Assembly (NCBI GenBank): GCA_017629175.1
Contig: JAGBXS010000034.1
Location: 1-39,885, forward strand
DNA length: 39,885 nt
From: Clostridia bacterium
GTDB taxonomy: Bacteria > Bacillota > Clostridia > Oscillospirales > CAG-382
Direction: 5' to 3'
The position numbers and the translations under genes are program-made. Shown one piece after another: positions 7,755-15,781 of this stretch. Position 1 is the stretch's first letter; each line of letters opens with the position of its first letter. The notes below the pieces were generated by a model. The model was not told the origin of the DNA. It did no database searches and was given only the letters and a program-made list of their open reading frames with translations.

Positions 7755-8924
7755 ATGAAAAAGACTCTTGCAACTCTTCTTGTTGTTGCACTGGTTGCTT
7801 CTCTCTGCGGCGTTATGTTCGTTTCCGCTGAGGCTACCAACCTGGTTGCAGGCAAGACCTACACCATTTCCGAGCAGTTCCGTATGAGCAACGTTACCTG
7901 GGGCTACGACGAATCCTTCCCCCCCTCCTACCCCGATGACAACTACGAGCTGACCGACGGTCTGCTTCCCGAGCCCGGCTACTCTGAGCCCGGCTTTATG
8001 GCGTTCAACCAGCAGACTCCCGCTCAGGCTGAGCGCGGCTACGCTTACGTGAACTTCGATCTGGGCGCTGTTTGCGATCTGGATGAGCTCACCTACGTTA
8101 CCTACAAGGATAAAACTTCCGGTATCCAGGCTCCTCACACCGTAGAGGTTTACGTTTCCAACGACGGTGAGAACTACGAGCTGGCCGGCACTAAGACCTA
8201 CGAGGGCGACGAGCATGCGAACATGACCGACCTGGCTCTCGCTACCGAGAAGATCGCTCTTGATGTTTCCGCACAGTACGTTCAGGTTAGAACCATCTCC
8301 TACGGCTGGTGCTTCCTGGGCGAGATCGAGATCCTCGGCACCGCTGCTGCTTCTGAAGGCGGCAACGACGAGCCCGCAGAAAACAAGACCTGGGAAGACA
8401 CCCTGGTTGAAGGCGAAGACGGCAACTACACCTGCGGCGTTCCCTATGGTTACACCTGGACCGTTAACTACGTTGACGGCAAGATCGGCGGCGAGGACGT
8501 TACTGTTTGCACCACCGACGACGCATACAAGGCTTGCAACCCCAACTGGGCAATCACCGTTCTGCTGGAGAAGCAGGCTGACGGCACCTACGTTGCAGTT
8601 CAGGATGCAGTTGTTACTCCCGGTAATGCAGATAAGGTTACCGTAGGTGAGAACCAGATCGCTCTGGTTGCACACTCCGCATACTCCAACCCCAACGGTA
8701 CCAACTGGCAGGGCAAGGTTGTTGCTATGTCCGTTAAGGCCGGCGACGTGTTCAACGTTGATCTGGAAGGCCTGACCGTTACCGCTATCGATCCCAACGC
8801 TCCCGTTGAGCCCGAGACTCCCGACGTTCCCACCGGCGACGCAGGCGTTCTGGTATTCGTAGTTCTGGCTGTTGTTGCAGTTGCAGGTGTTGCAGTTGCT
8901 TCCAAGGCTAAGTCTGCTCTTTAA
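7755..8924 (+). CDS. Tandem surface protein 2: discoidin-like domain plus conserved C-terminal module and anchor
   Basis: The 389-residue paralogue has nearly the same 25-residue signal peptide as gene 1. One discoidin-like domain (about 27-200) shows AYVNFDLGAVCDLDELTYVT, SGIQAPHTVEVYVSNDGENY, AQYVQVRTIS and CFLGEIEILG. A module of about 150 residues follows (PYGYTWTVNYVDGKI, ACNPNWAITVLL, AGDVFNVDLEGLTVTAIDPN); its function is unknown to me. It is nearly identical to the end of gene 3. The tail VPTGDAG, a hydrophobic stretch and SKAKSAL lacks the residue between Pro and Thr of a standard PxTG motif, so sortase processing is less certain. The AAAGGAG ribosome site, leader and promoter match the family. 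A carbohydrate-binding surface protein is inferred. Confidence 0.85.
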   Translation: MKKTLATLLVVALVASLCGVMFVSAEATNLVAGKTYTISEQFRMSNVTWGYDESFPPSYPDDNYELTDGLLPEPGYSEPGFMAFNQQTPAQAERGYAYVNFDLGAVCDLDELTYVTYKDKTSGIQAPHTVEVYVSNDGENYELAGTKTYEGDEHANMTDLALATEKIALDVSAQYVQVRTISYGWCFLGEIEILGTAAASEGGNDEPAENKTWEDTLVEGEDGNYTCGVPYGYTWTVNYVDGKIGGEDVTVCTTDDAYKACNPNWAITVLLEKQADGTYVAVQDAVVTPGNADKVTVGENQIALVAHSAYSNPNGTNWQGKVVAMSVKAGDVFNVDLEGLTVTAIDPNAPVEPETPDVPTGDAGVLVFVVLAVVAVAGVAVASKAKSAL

Positions 8925-8938
8925 TTCCTGATACAAAC

Positions 8939-8966
8939 AAGGATCTCCTTCGGGAGGTCCTTTTTG
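8939..8966 (+). terminator. Rho-independent terminator after tandem gene 2
   Basis: AAGGATCTCC (8939-8948), a TTCG tetraloop and GGAGGTCCTT (8953-8962, one G-T pair), running into a T tract. Unlike the terminators of genes 1 and 3 it is not of the GCTCCC type. Confidence 0.85.
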
Positions 8967-8972
8967 TTGCCA

Positions 8973-9069
8973 TTATGCCAAAAAAAGCAGGGGCGGTTTT
9001 GTGCCAAACAGACAAAAAATATAAAATACTTAAAAAACTATTTACAAACCGGAAAAAAAGGGGTAAAAT
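8973..9069 (+). promoter_or_regulatory. Promoter of tandem gene 3 with upstream paired direct repeats
   Basis: TTTACA (9041-9046), 17 bases, TAAAAT (9064-9069). TTATGCCAAA starts at 8973 and TTGTGCCAAA at 8999, again 26 bases apart and 42 bases from the -35. Confidence 0.7.
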
Positions 9070-9104
9070 GAATTATCCTAAAAAATATCAAAGGAGAAAC
9101 ACAC

Positions 9105-10241
9105 ATGAAAAAGATTCTTGCAACTCTTCTCGTTGTTGCTATGGTTGCGTCTCTCTGCGGTATGATGCTCGTATCTGCAGATGCTGCTAACCTGGCTGCA
9201 GGCAAAGAAGTAGCTAACGCAACGGTTAACGTCGCAAACGCTAACTATTGCGCAAACCTGACCGACGGCGTGATCGCCGATGCCATCTCTACCGACAACG
9301 GCGTTTGGTTCGGTTATTTGTACAATAAGGACAAGCCCGAGAATGCAAACACCGCTGAGAACGGCATTGCTATTCCCACCATCGATCTGGGCGCAGTTAC
9401 CGAGCTTGCTTCCGCTCGCATCCACATCGTAGACCAGGCTGACTGGGGTATCTGCGCGCCCGATTCCATCGTTGCTCAGATTTCCAACGACGGTGAGAAC
9501 TTCACCGACGTTACCACCGTTACCGAGTTCGAGTCCGGCGTGGCTTGGGTAGAGTTCGATCTGTCCGGCCAGTCCGCACAGTACGTTCGTCTGGCTATCG
9601 ACCTTTCCACCACTTGGTTCTTCCTGGATGAGATCGAGATCTACGGCGCAGCTTCCGAGGGCGGCGAGGACACTCCCGACGAGCCCGCAGGCAACAAGAC
9701 CTACGAGAACACCCTGACCCAGAAGGAAGACGGCAACTATATGGTTGAGGTTCCCTACGGTTACACCTGGACCGTTAACTACGTTGACGGCAAGATCGTT
9801 GGCGAAGATGTTACCATCTGCACCACCGATGAGGCTTACAAGGCATGCAACCCCAACTGGGCAATCACCGTTCTGCTGAACAAGCAGGAAGACGGCACCT
9901 ACGTTGCAGCTCAGGATGCAGTTGTTACTCCCGGTAACGCTAATGCCATCACCATTGGTGAGGGTCAGATCGCTCTGGTGGCTCACTCTTCTGCTTCCAA
10001 CCCCGACGCAGGTTATGCTAACTGGATGGGCAAGATCGTTGCTGTTTCCGTTAAGGCAGGCGACGTGTTCAACGTTGATCTGGAAGGCCTGACCGTTACC
10101 GCTATCGATCCCAACGCTCCCGTTGAGCCCGAGACTCCCGACGTTCCCACCGGCGACGCAGGCGTTCTGGCATTCGTAGTTCTGGCTGTTGTTGCACTTG
10201 CAGGTGTTGCAGTTGCTTCCAAGGCTAAGAAGGCTCTTTAA
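9105..10241 (+). CDS. Tandem surface protein 3: discoidin-like domain plus C-terminal module shared with protein 2
   Basis: The 378-residue paralogue begins MKKILATLLVVAMVASLCGM, with cleavage expected after VSA. Its discoidin-like domain (about 28-182) has NLAAGKEV, LTDGVI, IPTIDLGAVTELASARIHIV, ICAPDSIVAQISNDGENF, AQYVRLAIDL and FFLDEIEIYG. This half differs clearly from protein 2. From about residue 195 on the two proteins are almost the same (GYTWTVNYVDGKI, ACNPNWAITVLL, AGDVFNVDLEGLTVTAIDPN, VPTGDAG), and the DNA is also very similar, pointing to recent duplication or gene conversion of the 3' half. The hydrophobic tail ends SKAKKAL. The ribosome site is AAAGGAG. Function is inferred as glycan binding at the cell surface. 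Confidence 0.85.
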   Translation: MKKILATLLVVAMVASLCGMMLVSADAANLAAGKEVANATVNVANANYCANLTDGVIADAISTDNGVWFGYLYNKDKPENANTAENGIAIPTIDLGAVTELASARIHIVDQADWGICAPDSIVAQISNDGENFTDVTTVTEFESGVAWVEFDLSGQSAQYVRLAIDLSTTWFFLDEIEIYGAASEGGEDTPDEPAGNKTYENTLTQKEDGNYMVEVPYGYTWTVNYVDGKIVGEDVTICTTDEAYKACNPNWAITVLLNKQEDGTYVAAQDAVVTPGNANAITIGEGQIALVAHSSASNPDAGYANWMGKIVAVSVKAGDVFNVDLEGLTVTAIDPNAPVEPETPDVPTGDAGVLAFVVLAVVALAGVAVASKAKKAL

Positions 10242-10256
10242 TCTACGCTTTTTATC

Positions 10257-10288
10257 AAGAGCTCCCTCTAAGAGGGGGCTCTTTTTTT
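10257..10288 (+). terminator. Rho-independent terminator after tandem gene 3
   Basis: AAGAGCTCCCTC pairs with GAGGGGGCTCTT across TAA, followed by a run of T. It lies about 15 bases after the stop and resembles the gene 1 terminator. Confidence 0.85.
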
Positions 10289-10292
10289 GTCA

Positions 10293-10389
10293 TTGTGCAA
10301 AAAATACGCGCTCCCGATTTGTGCTAAATCAACGAAATGTAAAAAAAGACTCAAAAAGTATTTACAAAGCAGTGAATTAGGAGTAAAAT
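10293..10389 (+). promoter_or_regulatory. Promoter of tandem gene 4 with upstream paired direct repeats
   Basis: TTTACA (10361-10366), 17 bases, TAAAAT (10384-10389). TTGTGCAAAA starts at 10293 and TTGTGCTAAATC at 10319, keeping the 26-base and 42-base spacings of genes 2 and 3. Confidence 0.7.
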
Positions 10390-10424
10390 GAGTCATAATT
10401 TAATTTCATAAAGGAGAAAAACAC

Positions 10425-11474
10425 ATGAAAAAGACTCTTGCAACTCTTCTTGTCGTTGCACTGGTTGCTTCTCTCTGCGGCGTAATGTTCGTTTCCGCTG
10501 AAGAAGTGAACGTTGCTCTCGGCAAGACTTGGACCACCGATGCTGATGATGCAGACGCAGGCACCGGCTACGTTGGTAACGTTACCGACGGTACCATCGA
10601 GGAGACCGGCGCATATGACACCACTCTCTGGTTTGGCGCTGACCGCAGAAAGACCGATGACGACGCGTTCGCTATGGTTTTCGATCTGGGCGAAACCTAC
10701 GATAGCCTGTCCAAGGTCAACCTCCACGTTTGGCCCGCAGCAGCTTCCGGTATCGTAGTTCCCGCTTCCATCGACGTTTACACTTCCGCTGACGGTGAGA
10801 CCTATACCAAGGTTGGTTCCGTTTCCGAGTTTGACGGCACCGGCCCTCAGTGGGTAACCGTTGAGTTCGACGCAGTTGCAGCTCGTTACGTTAAGGTTGA
10901 TTTCGTTTCCTCCGTTGAAGGCGATACCGGCGTGTTCTGGTTCGTTTCCGAGATCGAGATCATCAACGTTACCGCTGCCGGCAACGATGAGCCCGCTCCC
11001 GAAGCTCCCACTACTAACGTGATTACTGTTTCTCACGTGAACCTGTATTCTTGGAACGCGTACAACTGCCAGATCATCTCCGGCGAGGGCAACGATTCCA
11101 ACAACTACGAGCACACCGCATTCGATGCTACCGCTTACATCGTAATCAAGGTTGAGAACGATGTGGTTACCGCTATCGAGGGCGCAGGCGTTGCTAAGAC
11201 TCTGACCGCTCCCGCGGAAGGCTATCTGCTGTACTGCGCACCCAACGATTCCGCCAGCATGGCAGCTGCTGCTAACGTTAAGGTTGGCGACGTTGTTGTT
11301 GATTGCACCGTAGATCTGGGCACCAACGTGGCTTCCGCTACTCCCATCGGCACCATCACCTTCGGCGCAGCTACTCCCGCTACCGGCGATGCAAGCGTTC
11401 TGGTATTCGTAGTTCTGGCTGTTGTTGCACTTGCAGGTGTTGCAGTTGCTTCCAAGGCTAAGTCTGCTCTTTAA
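10425..11474 (+). CDS. Tandem surface protein 4: discoidin-like domain with a different C-terminal module
   Basis: The 349-residue paralogue shares the family signal peptide (MKKTLATLLVVALVASLCGV) and anchor (TPATGDASVL, hydrophobic helix, SKAKSAL). Its discoidin-like domain (about 27-185) has NVALGKTW, VTDGTI, MVFDLGETYDSLSKVNLHVW, SGIVVPASIDVYTSADGETY, ARYVKVDFVS and FVSEIEIINV. The C-terminal module (about 198-310, starting NVITVSHVNLYSWNAYN) is not the one in proteins 2 and 3. It looks more like a small beta domain with a DATAYIVIKVENDVVTAIEG core. The PATGD motif matches protein 1. The family therefore keeps both ends and swaps the middle. A strong bidirectional terminator separates it from the convergent ABC transporter gene. 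Confidence 0.85.
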   Translation: MKKTLATLLVVALVASLCGVMFVSAEEVNVALGKTWTTDADDADAGTGYVGNVTDGTIEETGAYDTTLWFGADRRKTDDDAFAMVFDLGETYDSLSKVNLHVWPAAASGIVVPASIDVYTSADGETYTKVGSVSEFDGTGPQWVTVEFDAVAARYVKVDFVSSVEGDTGVFWFVSEIEIINVTAAGNDEPAPEAPTTNVITVSHVNLYSWNAYNCQIISGEGNDSNNYEHTAFDATAYIVIKVENDVVTAIEGAGVAKTLTAPAEGYLLYCAPNDSASMAAAANVKVGDVVVDCTVDLGTNVASATPIGTITFGAATPATGDASVLVFVVLAVVALAGVAVASKAKSAL

Positions 11475-11487
11475 TTCTTAAGCAATC

Positions 11488-11517
11488 AAAAAGAACCTCC
11501 CGCGGGAGGTTCTTTTT
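11488..11517. terminator. Bidirectional terminator between convergent genes
   Basis: A perfect 30-base palindrome, AAAAAGAACCTCCCG and its complement, with A and T tracts at its ends, lies between tandem gene 4 and the convergent ABC gene. It should end transcription from both sides. Confidence 0.9.
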
Positions 11518-11533
11518 TTGCGCGTTTTTGCGT

Positions 11534-14500
11534 TTATTCTGCGCGGAGCGCCAGCACGGGATCCTTCTTGGCGGCGATCTTGGCGGGAACCAAGCCGGCT
11601 ACAAAGGTCAAGAACATGCTGATCAACAGCAGAGCGATACCGCCGACTACGGGCAGTGCGGCGTTGATGGCTTGGATACCCGATACGGCGTGGATGATGG
11701 CGTTGATGGGGAAGCACAACAGCACGGTGACCAGGATACCGATGGCACCGGCGCAGAAGCCTACGATGAGAGTCTCTGCGTTGAACACGCGGGAGATATC
11801 CCTCTTGGAAGCACCGATGGCACGCAGGATGCCGATCTCCTTGGTACGCTCCAAAACGGAGATATAGGTGATGATGCCGATCATAATGGAGGAAACCACC
11901 AAAGAGATGGAAACGAAGGCGATCAGCACGTAGGAGATGGCGTTGATGATCACGGTGACGGAGGAGAGCATGATGCCCACAAGATCCGTGTAGGAGATAG
12001 CGGCATCCTCGCCCACGGAGGCGTTGTAGTCTGCAATGAACTGGCTGACCAGATCCTTGGACTCAAAATCCTTGGAATACAGAGAGATAGAGGCGGGGGA
12101 GGAGAGGTCTACAAATCCCAGATCCACACTGCGCTTGGGCAAGGTGGAGTCGGACACCATGGGAGGCATATACTCCTTGTAAAGAAGCACCTTTTCCTCC
12201 TCGGGGAGGTTGGGGTAAAGCTCGTCAAACTTGGCGGCCAGCTCTGCGGTGGTGAAACGCTCCAGAAGCTCGGCTTCCATGTTTTCTGCCAGCTTAGCGG
12301 CGTAGAGGGCGGTGGTGATAGCGGCTACGTCCTCCTGGGAAAGGCTTGCAAAGTATTCTGCCATAGCCTGCATATTCTCGGGAGTGGCGTTTCCGGGGTT
12401 CATTTCTCCGGAGTTTTGCATCATTTCCACAAACTGCTCAGGGGCCATGGATTCAAAATACGCCTTGTACTGCTCGTATTCCTCGCCCATGGTGGCTTGC
12501 ATCAGGGAAAGCACCAAGGCCTTGAACACTTGGGGCTCTACCTTGGCCAGATCCATGAAATGCTCCATGACGTAAGCGGTCTGCTGTTCTCTGGTCATAG
12601 CGGCCACCTCGTCCTTGGCGATGCTTCCCGCTTCCGCACCCAACAGGCTGAGGGCAATCTCCGCCTTTGCCTTGGTGTTGCCGGAAAGCCATGCATCAAA
12701 GAAGAAGATCTTCTGGCTGTCGGTGAGGTTATCGTATCTGCCGTCGTCGAAGGGCAGACCGGAAAGCACATCGTAATCGGGGGTGGTCTCGGTTTGCTGG
12801 ATAGCGATCTCGGAGACTCTTACCAGATCCATGATCTCGTAGGCCAACGCGCTGTTATAAGCGATGGTGCCTGCCATCAGAGAGGTGGACATGGCGTCGG
12901 GGTTGGGGCGGATGATACCTGCGATCTTGACCTCCACACCATGCTCCTTGGCAAAGGAAGCCTGGTCAAAGCCGAAGGTCTCGCGGATGTCGCTCCAGAT
13001 GGGGTAGGTATTGCCGTCCTTTTGATAGGTAGCATCGGTCTTCACATAGAAATCGCTGTTGGGAACAATGTAGAAGGTCATTCCCAAGAAATCCTCGTAG
13101 GTGTAGGTGGGGTACTCCACATCGATCTTGTTGCCTGCGAGAACGTTGTTGACCAGCTCGGAAAGCTCCGACTGATCCATGAGTCCCAAAACGTACAGCA
13201 TCAAATTGGTAACGGTGTTGTTCTCGTTGACCACCAGCATGACCTCGTTGCTGTTGTATGCCCATTCGCCTGCGATCACGTCGTATTGGGATTGCAGCAG
13301 CTCCGTGTTGTCCATCATCTCGCGGAACATGTTCATGGTGGAGGTATAGGTGCTGGCGTAGAGGGAGTTGGCGGAGGACATCATATCGATCATGCCGGAA
13401 ACGGATTCGCCCATGTTGTCCACGATGGTGGTGGGGTTGACACGGGTATTACCGTCGGAGGAATAAATCTGCATATTGAAGTTGTAGGTGTAGCGAACGT
13501 CCGAGAGGGCGTCTCCCAGCTTGTCGCGGTGGGCCTCCAGATGCTTCTTGAACGCCGCCAGATCGTTTTTGGTGGTGGACATCATAGAGGACATCATGTT
13601 CACCAAAGAGTCGTCTACGTAGATGATACCGTCTTGTACGGGGCGGTTGGCACTGTTCTCCGCATCTACCATGGCAGAGAACATAGAGGAGAAGTCTGTG
13701 GTCTCCTGCTGGAGGGTAATGGGGTAGGAGGACAGCGCGTCCTCCTGAACGTCGTCGATAAAGGCGTTGATACCCGCAGACAGAGAGAGGATCAGCGCGA
13801 TGCCGATGATACCGATGCTTCCCGCAAAGGAGGTCAAGAAGGTTCTGCCCTTCTTAGTCATCAGGTTGTTCAAGGAGAGAGAAAGCGCCGTCTTTAAGGA
13901 AAGGGGCTTTTTCTTCTTGGCGGCCTTTTCCTTGGCGGGCTTCTCCGCCTTTTCTACCTCAAAAGGATCGCTGTCGGAGAGGAGAACACCGTCCTGCAAA
14001 CGGATGATACGGGTGGAGTAGGCTTCTGCCAGCTCGGGGTTATGGGTAACCATGATGACCAAGCGGTCGGAAGCGATTTCCCGCAGGATCTCCATGATCT
14101 GCAGGGAGGTTGCGGTATCCAAAGCACCCGTGGGCTCGTCGGCCAGGAGGATCTCCGGGTCGTTGACGATGGCGCGGGCGATGGCTACACGCTGCATCTG
14201 TCCGCCGGACATCTGGGTGGGCTTTTTATCCAGCTGATCGCCCAAGCCGACCCGTTCCAGCGCCTGTACGGCGCGGCGTCTGCGCTCTGCCTTGGAAACG
14301 CCGGAGATGGTCAACGCCAGCTCCACGTTTGTGAGAACAGTCTGATGGGGGATGAGGTTATAGCTCTGGAATACAAAGCCGATGGAGTGGTTACGGTAGG
14401 TATCCCACTCATGGTCGCGGAAACGGGTGGTAGACTTCCCGCCTATGCAAAGGTCGCCCGTGGTGTAGCGATCCAAGCCGCCGATGATGTTCAAAAGGGT

Positions 14501-14635
14501 GGTCTTGCCGCATCCGGAAGGCCCTAAAATAGAGACGAACTCATTGGCGCGGAAGCCCATGCTGACGCCCTTCAGTGCCTGTACCACGGTATCGCCGATG
14601 CGGTAGTCCTTGGTTATATTTTTCAGTGCAAGCAT
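11534..14635 (-). CDS. MacB-like ABC transporter, ATPase fused to FtsX-type permease
   Basis: The ATPase (residues 1-230) has Walker A GPSGCGKT at 38-45, Q-loop Gln90, signature SGGQM at 143-147, Walker B ILLADE at 162-167 and switch His198. A linker ([15 protein letters not shown]) leads to a first membrane helix at about 270-293. An extracytoplasmic segment of roughly 500 residues follows, then three C-terminal helices around an [19 protein letters not shown] motif. This is the MacB/FtsX plan with ATPase and permease fused; Gram-positive relatives export peptides or act in envelope stress and antimicrobial resistance. I take the ATG at 14633-14635 ([11 protein letters not shown]), since that is where the ATPase fold normally begins; a TTG nine codons upstream is possible. 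AGGA lies about 12 bases upstream. The cargo is unknown. Confidence 0.9.
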   Translation of the reverse strand: MLALKNITKDYRIGDTVVQALKGVSMGFRANEFVSILGPSGCGKTTLLNIIGGLDRYTTGDLCIGGKSTTRFRDHEWDTYRNHSIGFVFQSYNLIPHQTVLTNVELALTISGVSKAERRRRAVQALERVGLGDQLDKKPTQMSGGQMQRVAIARAIVNDPEILLADEPTGALDTATSLQIMEILREIASDRLVIMVTHNPELAEAYSTRIIRLQDGVLLSDSDPFEVEKAEKPAKEKAAKKKKPLSLKTALSLSLNNLMTKKGRTFLTSFAGSIGIIGIALILSLSAGINAFIDDVQEDALSSYPITLQQETTDFSSMFSAMVDAENSANRPVQDGIIYVDDSLVNMMSSMMSTTKNDLAAFKKHLEAHRDKLGDALSDVRYTYNFNMQIYSSDGNTRVNPTTIVDNMGESVSGMIDMMSSANSLYASTYTSTMNMFREMMDNTELLQSQYDVIAGEWAYNSNEVMLVVNENNTVTNLMLYVLGLMDQSELSELVNNVLAGNKIDVEYPTYTYEDFLGMTFYIVPNSDFYVKTDATYQKDGNTYPIWSDIRETFGFDQASFAKEHGVEVKIAGIIRPNPDAMSTSLMAGTIAYNSALAYEIMDLVRVSEIAIQQTETTPDYDVLSGLPFDDGRYDNLTDSQKIFFFDAWLSGNTKAKAEIALSLLGAEAGSIAKDEVAAMTREQQTAYVMEHFMDLAKVEPQVFKALVLSLMQATMGEEYEQYKAYFESMAPEQFVEMMQNSGEMNPGNATPENMQAMAEYFASLSQEDVAAITTALYAAKLAENMEAELLERFTTAELAAKFDELYPNLPEEEKVLLYKEYMPPMVSDSTLPKRSVDLGFVDLSSPASISLYSKDFESKDLVSQFIADYNASVGEDAAISYTDLVGIMLSSVTVIINAISYVLIAFVSISLVVSSIMIGIITYISVLERTKEIGILRAIGASKRDISRVFNAETLIVGFCAGAIGILVTVLLCFPINAIIHAVSGIQAINAALPVVGGIALLLISMFLTFVAGLVPAKIAAKKDPVLALRAE

Positions 14636-14694
14636 ATTGAAAAAAAATCCTTTCCAACGCAAGCGCGTTTTATGCCGTATTTTCCTTCAATTAT

Positions 14695-14723
14695 ATTATA
14701 ACGGAAGCGAAAAGGAAATGCAA
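14695..14723 (-). promoter_or_regulatory. Promoter of the ABC transporter gene
   Basis: On the minus strand TTGCAT (complement of 14718-14723), 17 bases, TATAAT (complement of 14695-14700), about 60 bases before the ATG. Confidence 0.8.
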
Positions 14724-14775
14724 GAAGAAAAATAAGACGATTTATGAATAATTTTCGTAGAGACGCATTTTTTTG

Positions 14776-14804
14776 TTGAAAAATGGGAAAGAGTATGATA
14801 TAAT
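14776..14804 (+). promoter_or_regulatory. Promoter of the PHP phosphoesterase gene
   Basis: TTGAAA (14776-14781), 17 bases, consensus TATAAT (14799-14804). It lies 32 bases before the ATG at 14837. Confidence 0.82.
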
Positions 14805-14836
14805 GTGGGCGCGCAAAAGAAAGGCAGGCTTACACT

Positions 14837-15514
14837 ATGAGCAATACGTTTCGTTTTGATACCCACGTCCACACCGATGAAACCTCTCATTGCGGAAAGG
14901 TTCCGGGAGAAGAGATGGTACGGCTGTACGCAGAGGCGGGGTATTCCGGCTTTGTGATGACCGATCACTATAACCGTTACAGCATGCAGGTTCACGGCTG
15001 TCAGACTCCCGAGGAGGAGGTAGAGACCTTCCTGAAGGGCTACCGCGCCGCCAAAGCCAAGGGGGACGAGATCGGCTTCGACGTGCTGCTGGGGATGGAG
15101 CTTCAGCCGGACGGAGCGTATAACGAATACCTTCTTTACGGGCTGACGGAGGAATTTCTCTACGCCCATCCTCATATTTATGAAGAGGATCTGCTTACTC
15201 TTCGCCGCTTGGCCACCGAGAATGATATTCTGATCTTCCAGGCTCACCCTTACCGCCCGGGGCTGACCCGCGCCATGCCCGGCTTTTTGGATGGCGTGGA
15301 GGTGTTCAACGGCAACCCCCGCCACAATTCTCAGAACCAGCTGGCATTGATGTACGCCACTCAGCACAAGCTTTTGCAGTGCGGTGGCTCCGATGCCCAT
15401 CAGACGGAGGATATCGGCAGAGGCGGGCTTCTCACCAAGGAGCGGATCACGGATCTTGCTACGCTGAAGCGTATTCTGCGGGAGGGCTCCGCAGAGCTGA
15501 TCCGCAACGAATAA
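14837..15514 (+). CDS. PHP-domain metal-dependent phosphoesterase
   Basis: The 225-residue protein opens with FDTHVHTDETSHCGKV, the first metal-binding His-x-His of the PHP superfamily. It continues with GFVMTDHYN (Asp-His pair), VLLGMELQP (Glu), ILIFQAHPYRPG (His), DGVEVFNGN (Glu) and QCGGSDAHQTEDIG (Asp-x-His). These are the ligands of the usual trinuclear metal centre. PHP enzymes hydrolyse phosphoesters; the substrate is often a sugar phosphate, nucleotide or histidinol phosphate and cannot be chosen here. The length suits a stand-alone PHP enzyme. AAAGG lies upstream of the ATG. A small gene follows 25 bases after the stop, probably in the same transcript. Confidence 0.9.
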   Translation: MSNTFRFDTHVHTDETSHCGKVPGEEMVRLYAEAGYSGFVMTDHYNRYSMQVHGCQTPEEEVETFLKGYRAAKAKGDEIGFDVLLGMELQPDGAYNEYLLYGLTEEFLYAHPHIYEEDLLTLRRLATENDILIFQAHPYRPGLTRAMPGFLDGVEVFNGNPRHNSQNQLALMYATQHKLLQCGGSDAHQTEDIGRGGLLTKERITDLATLKRILREGSAELIRNE

Positions 15515-15539
15515 AAACCAAGAAAGGAATTTGATAAAC

Positions 15540-15746
15540 ATGAGTAAATGCTTGCGCAAGCTGTTGCTTGCCTTCCTGCTTTTGGCACCCTACCGTCTCG
15601 ACCGCAAGGTGAAGGGCGGCTACGTCCTCCGCGCCGTGCTTTACGAGGTGGAGTGCACCCCCGGCGAAGAGAACACGAACTACGAGATCTCTCTGTTTAA
15701 GATTCTTGAACGTCAGATCAAAGTGTTAAAGCGGCTGTTTCGATAA
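15540..15746 (+). CDS. Small basic protein, unknown function
   Basis: A 68-residue frame starts at ATG 15540 with AGGAA about 10 bases upstream and ends just before a strong terminator. It begins MSKCLRKLLLAFLLLAPYRL, a short hydrophobic stretch that is thin for a membrane helix. A conserved-looking GGYVLRAVLYEVECTPGEEN and a basic end (KILERQIKVLKRLFR) follow. I do not recognise the family. Position, ribosome site and coding-like composition support a real gene cotranscribed with the PHP enzyme. Confidence 0.65.
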   Translation: MSKCLRKLLLAFLLLAPYRLDRKVKGGYVLRAVLYEVECTPGEENTNYEISLFKILERQIKVLKRLFR

Positions 15747-15752
15747 AAAAAT

Positions 15753-15780
15753 GAGGCTGAGTCAAACTCAGCCTCTGTTT
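15753..15780. terminator. Bidirectional terminator
   Basis: GAGGCTGAGT (15753-15762) and ACTCAGCCTC (15766-15775) are perfect complements around CAA, flanked by an A tract on the left and T-rich sequence on the right, between convergent genes. Confidence 0.9.
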
Positions 15781-15781
15781 T

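Noticed and set aside
11528..13897. 789-codon plus-strand frame opposite the ABC transporter
   Set aside because: The minus strand encodes an intact ATPase-permease with every motif. The plus frame is His/Gly-rich antisense without a family.
14636..14662. Longer ABC transporter starting at TTG 14662
   Set aside because: The nine extra residues lie over the ribosome site and before the normal start of the ATPase fold.
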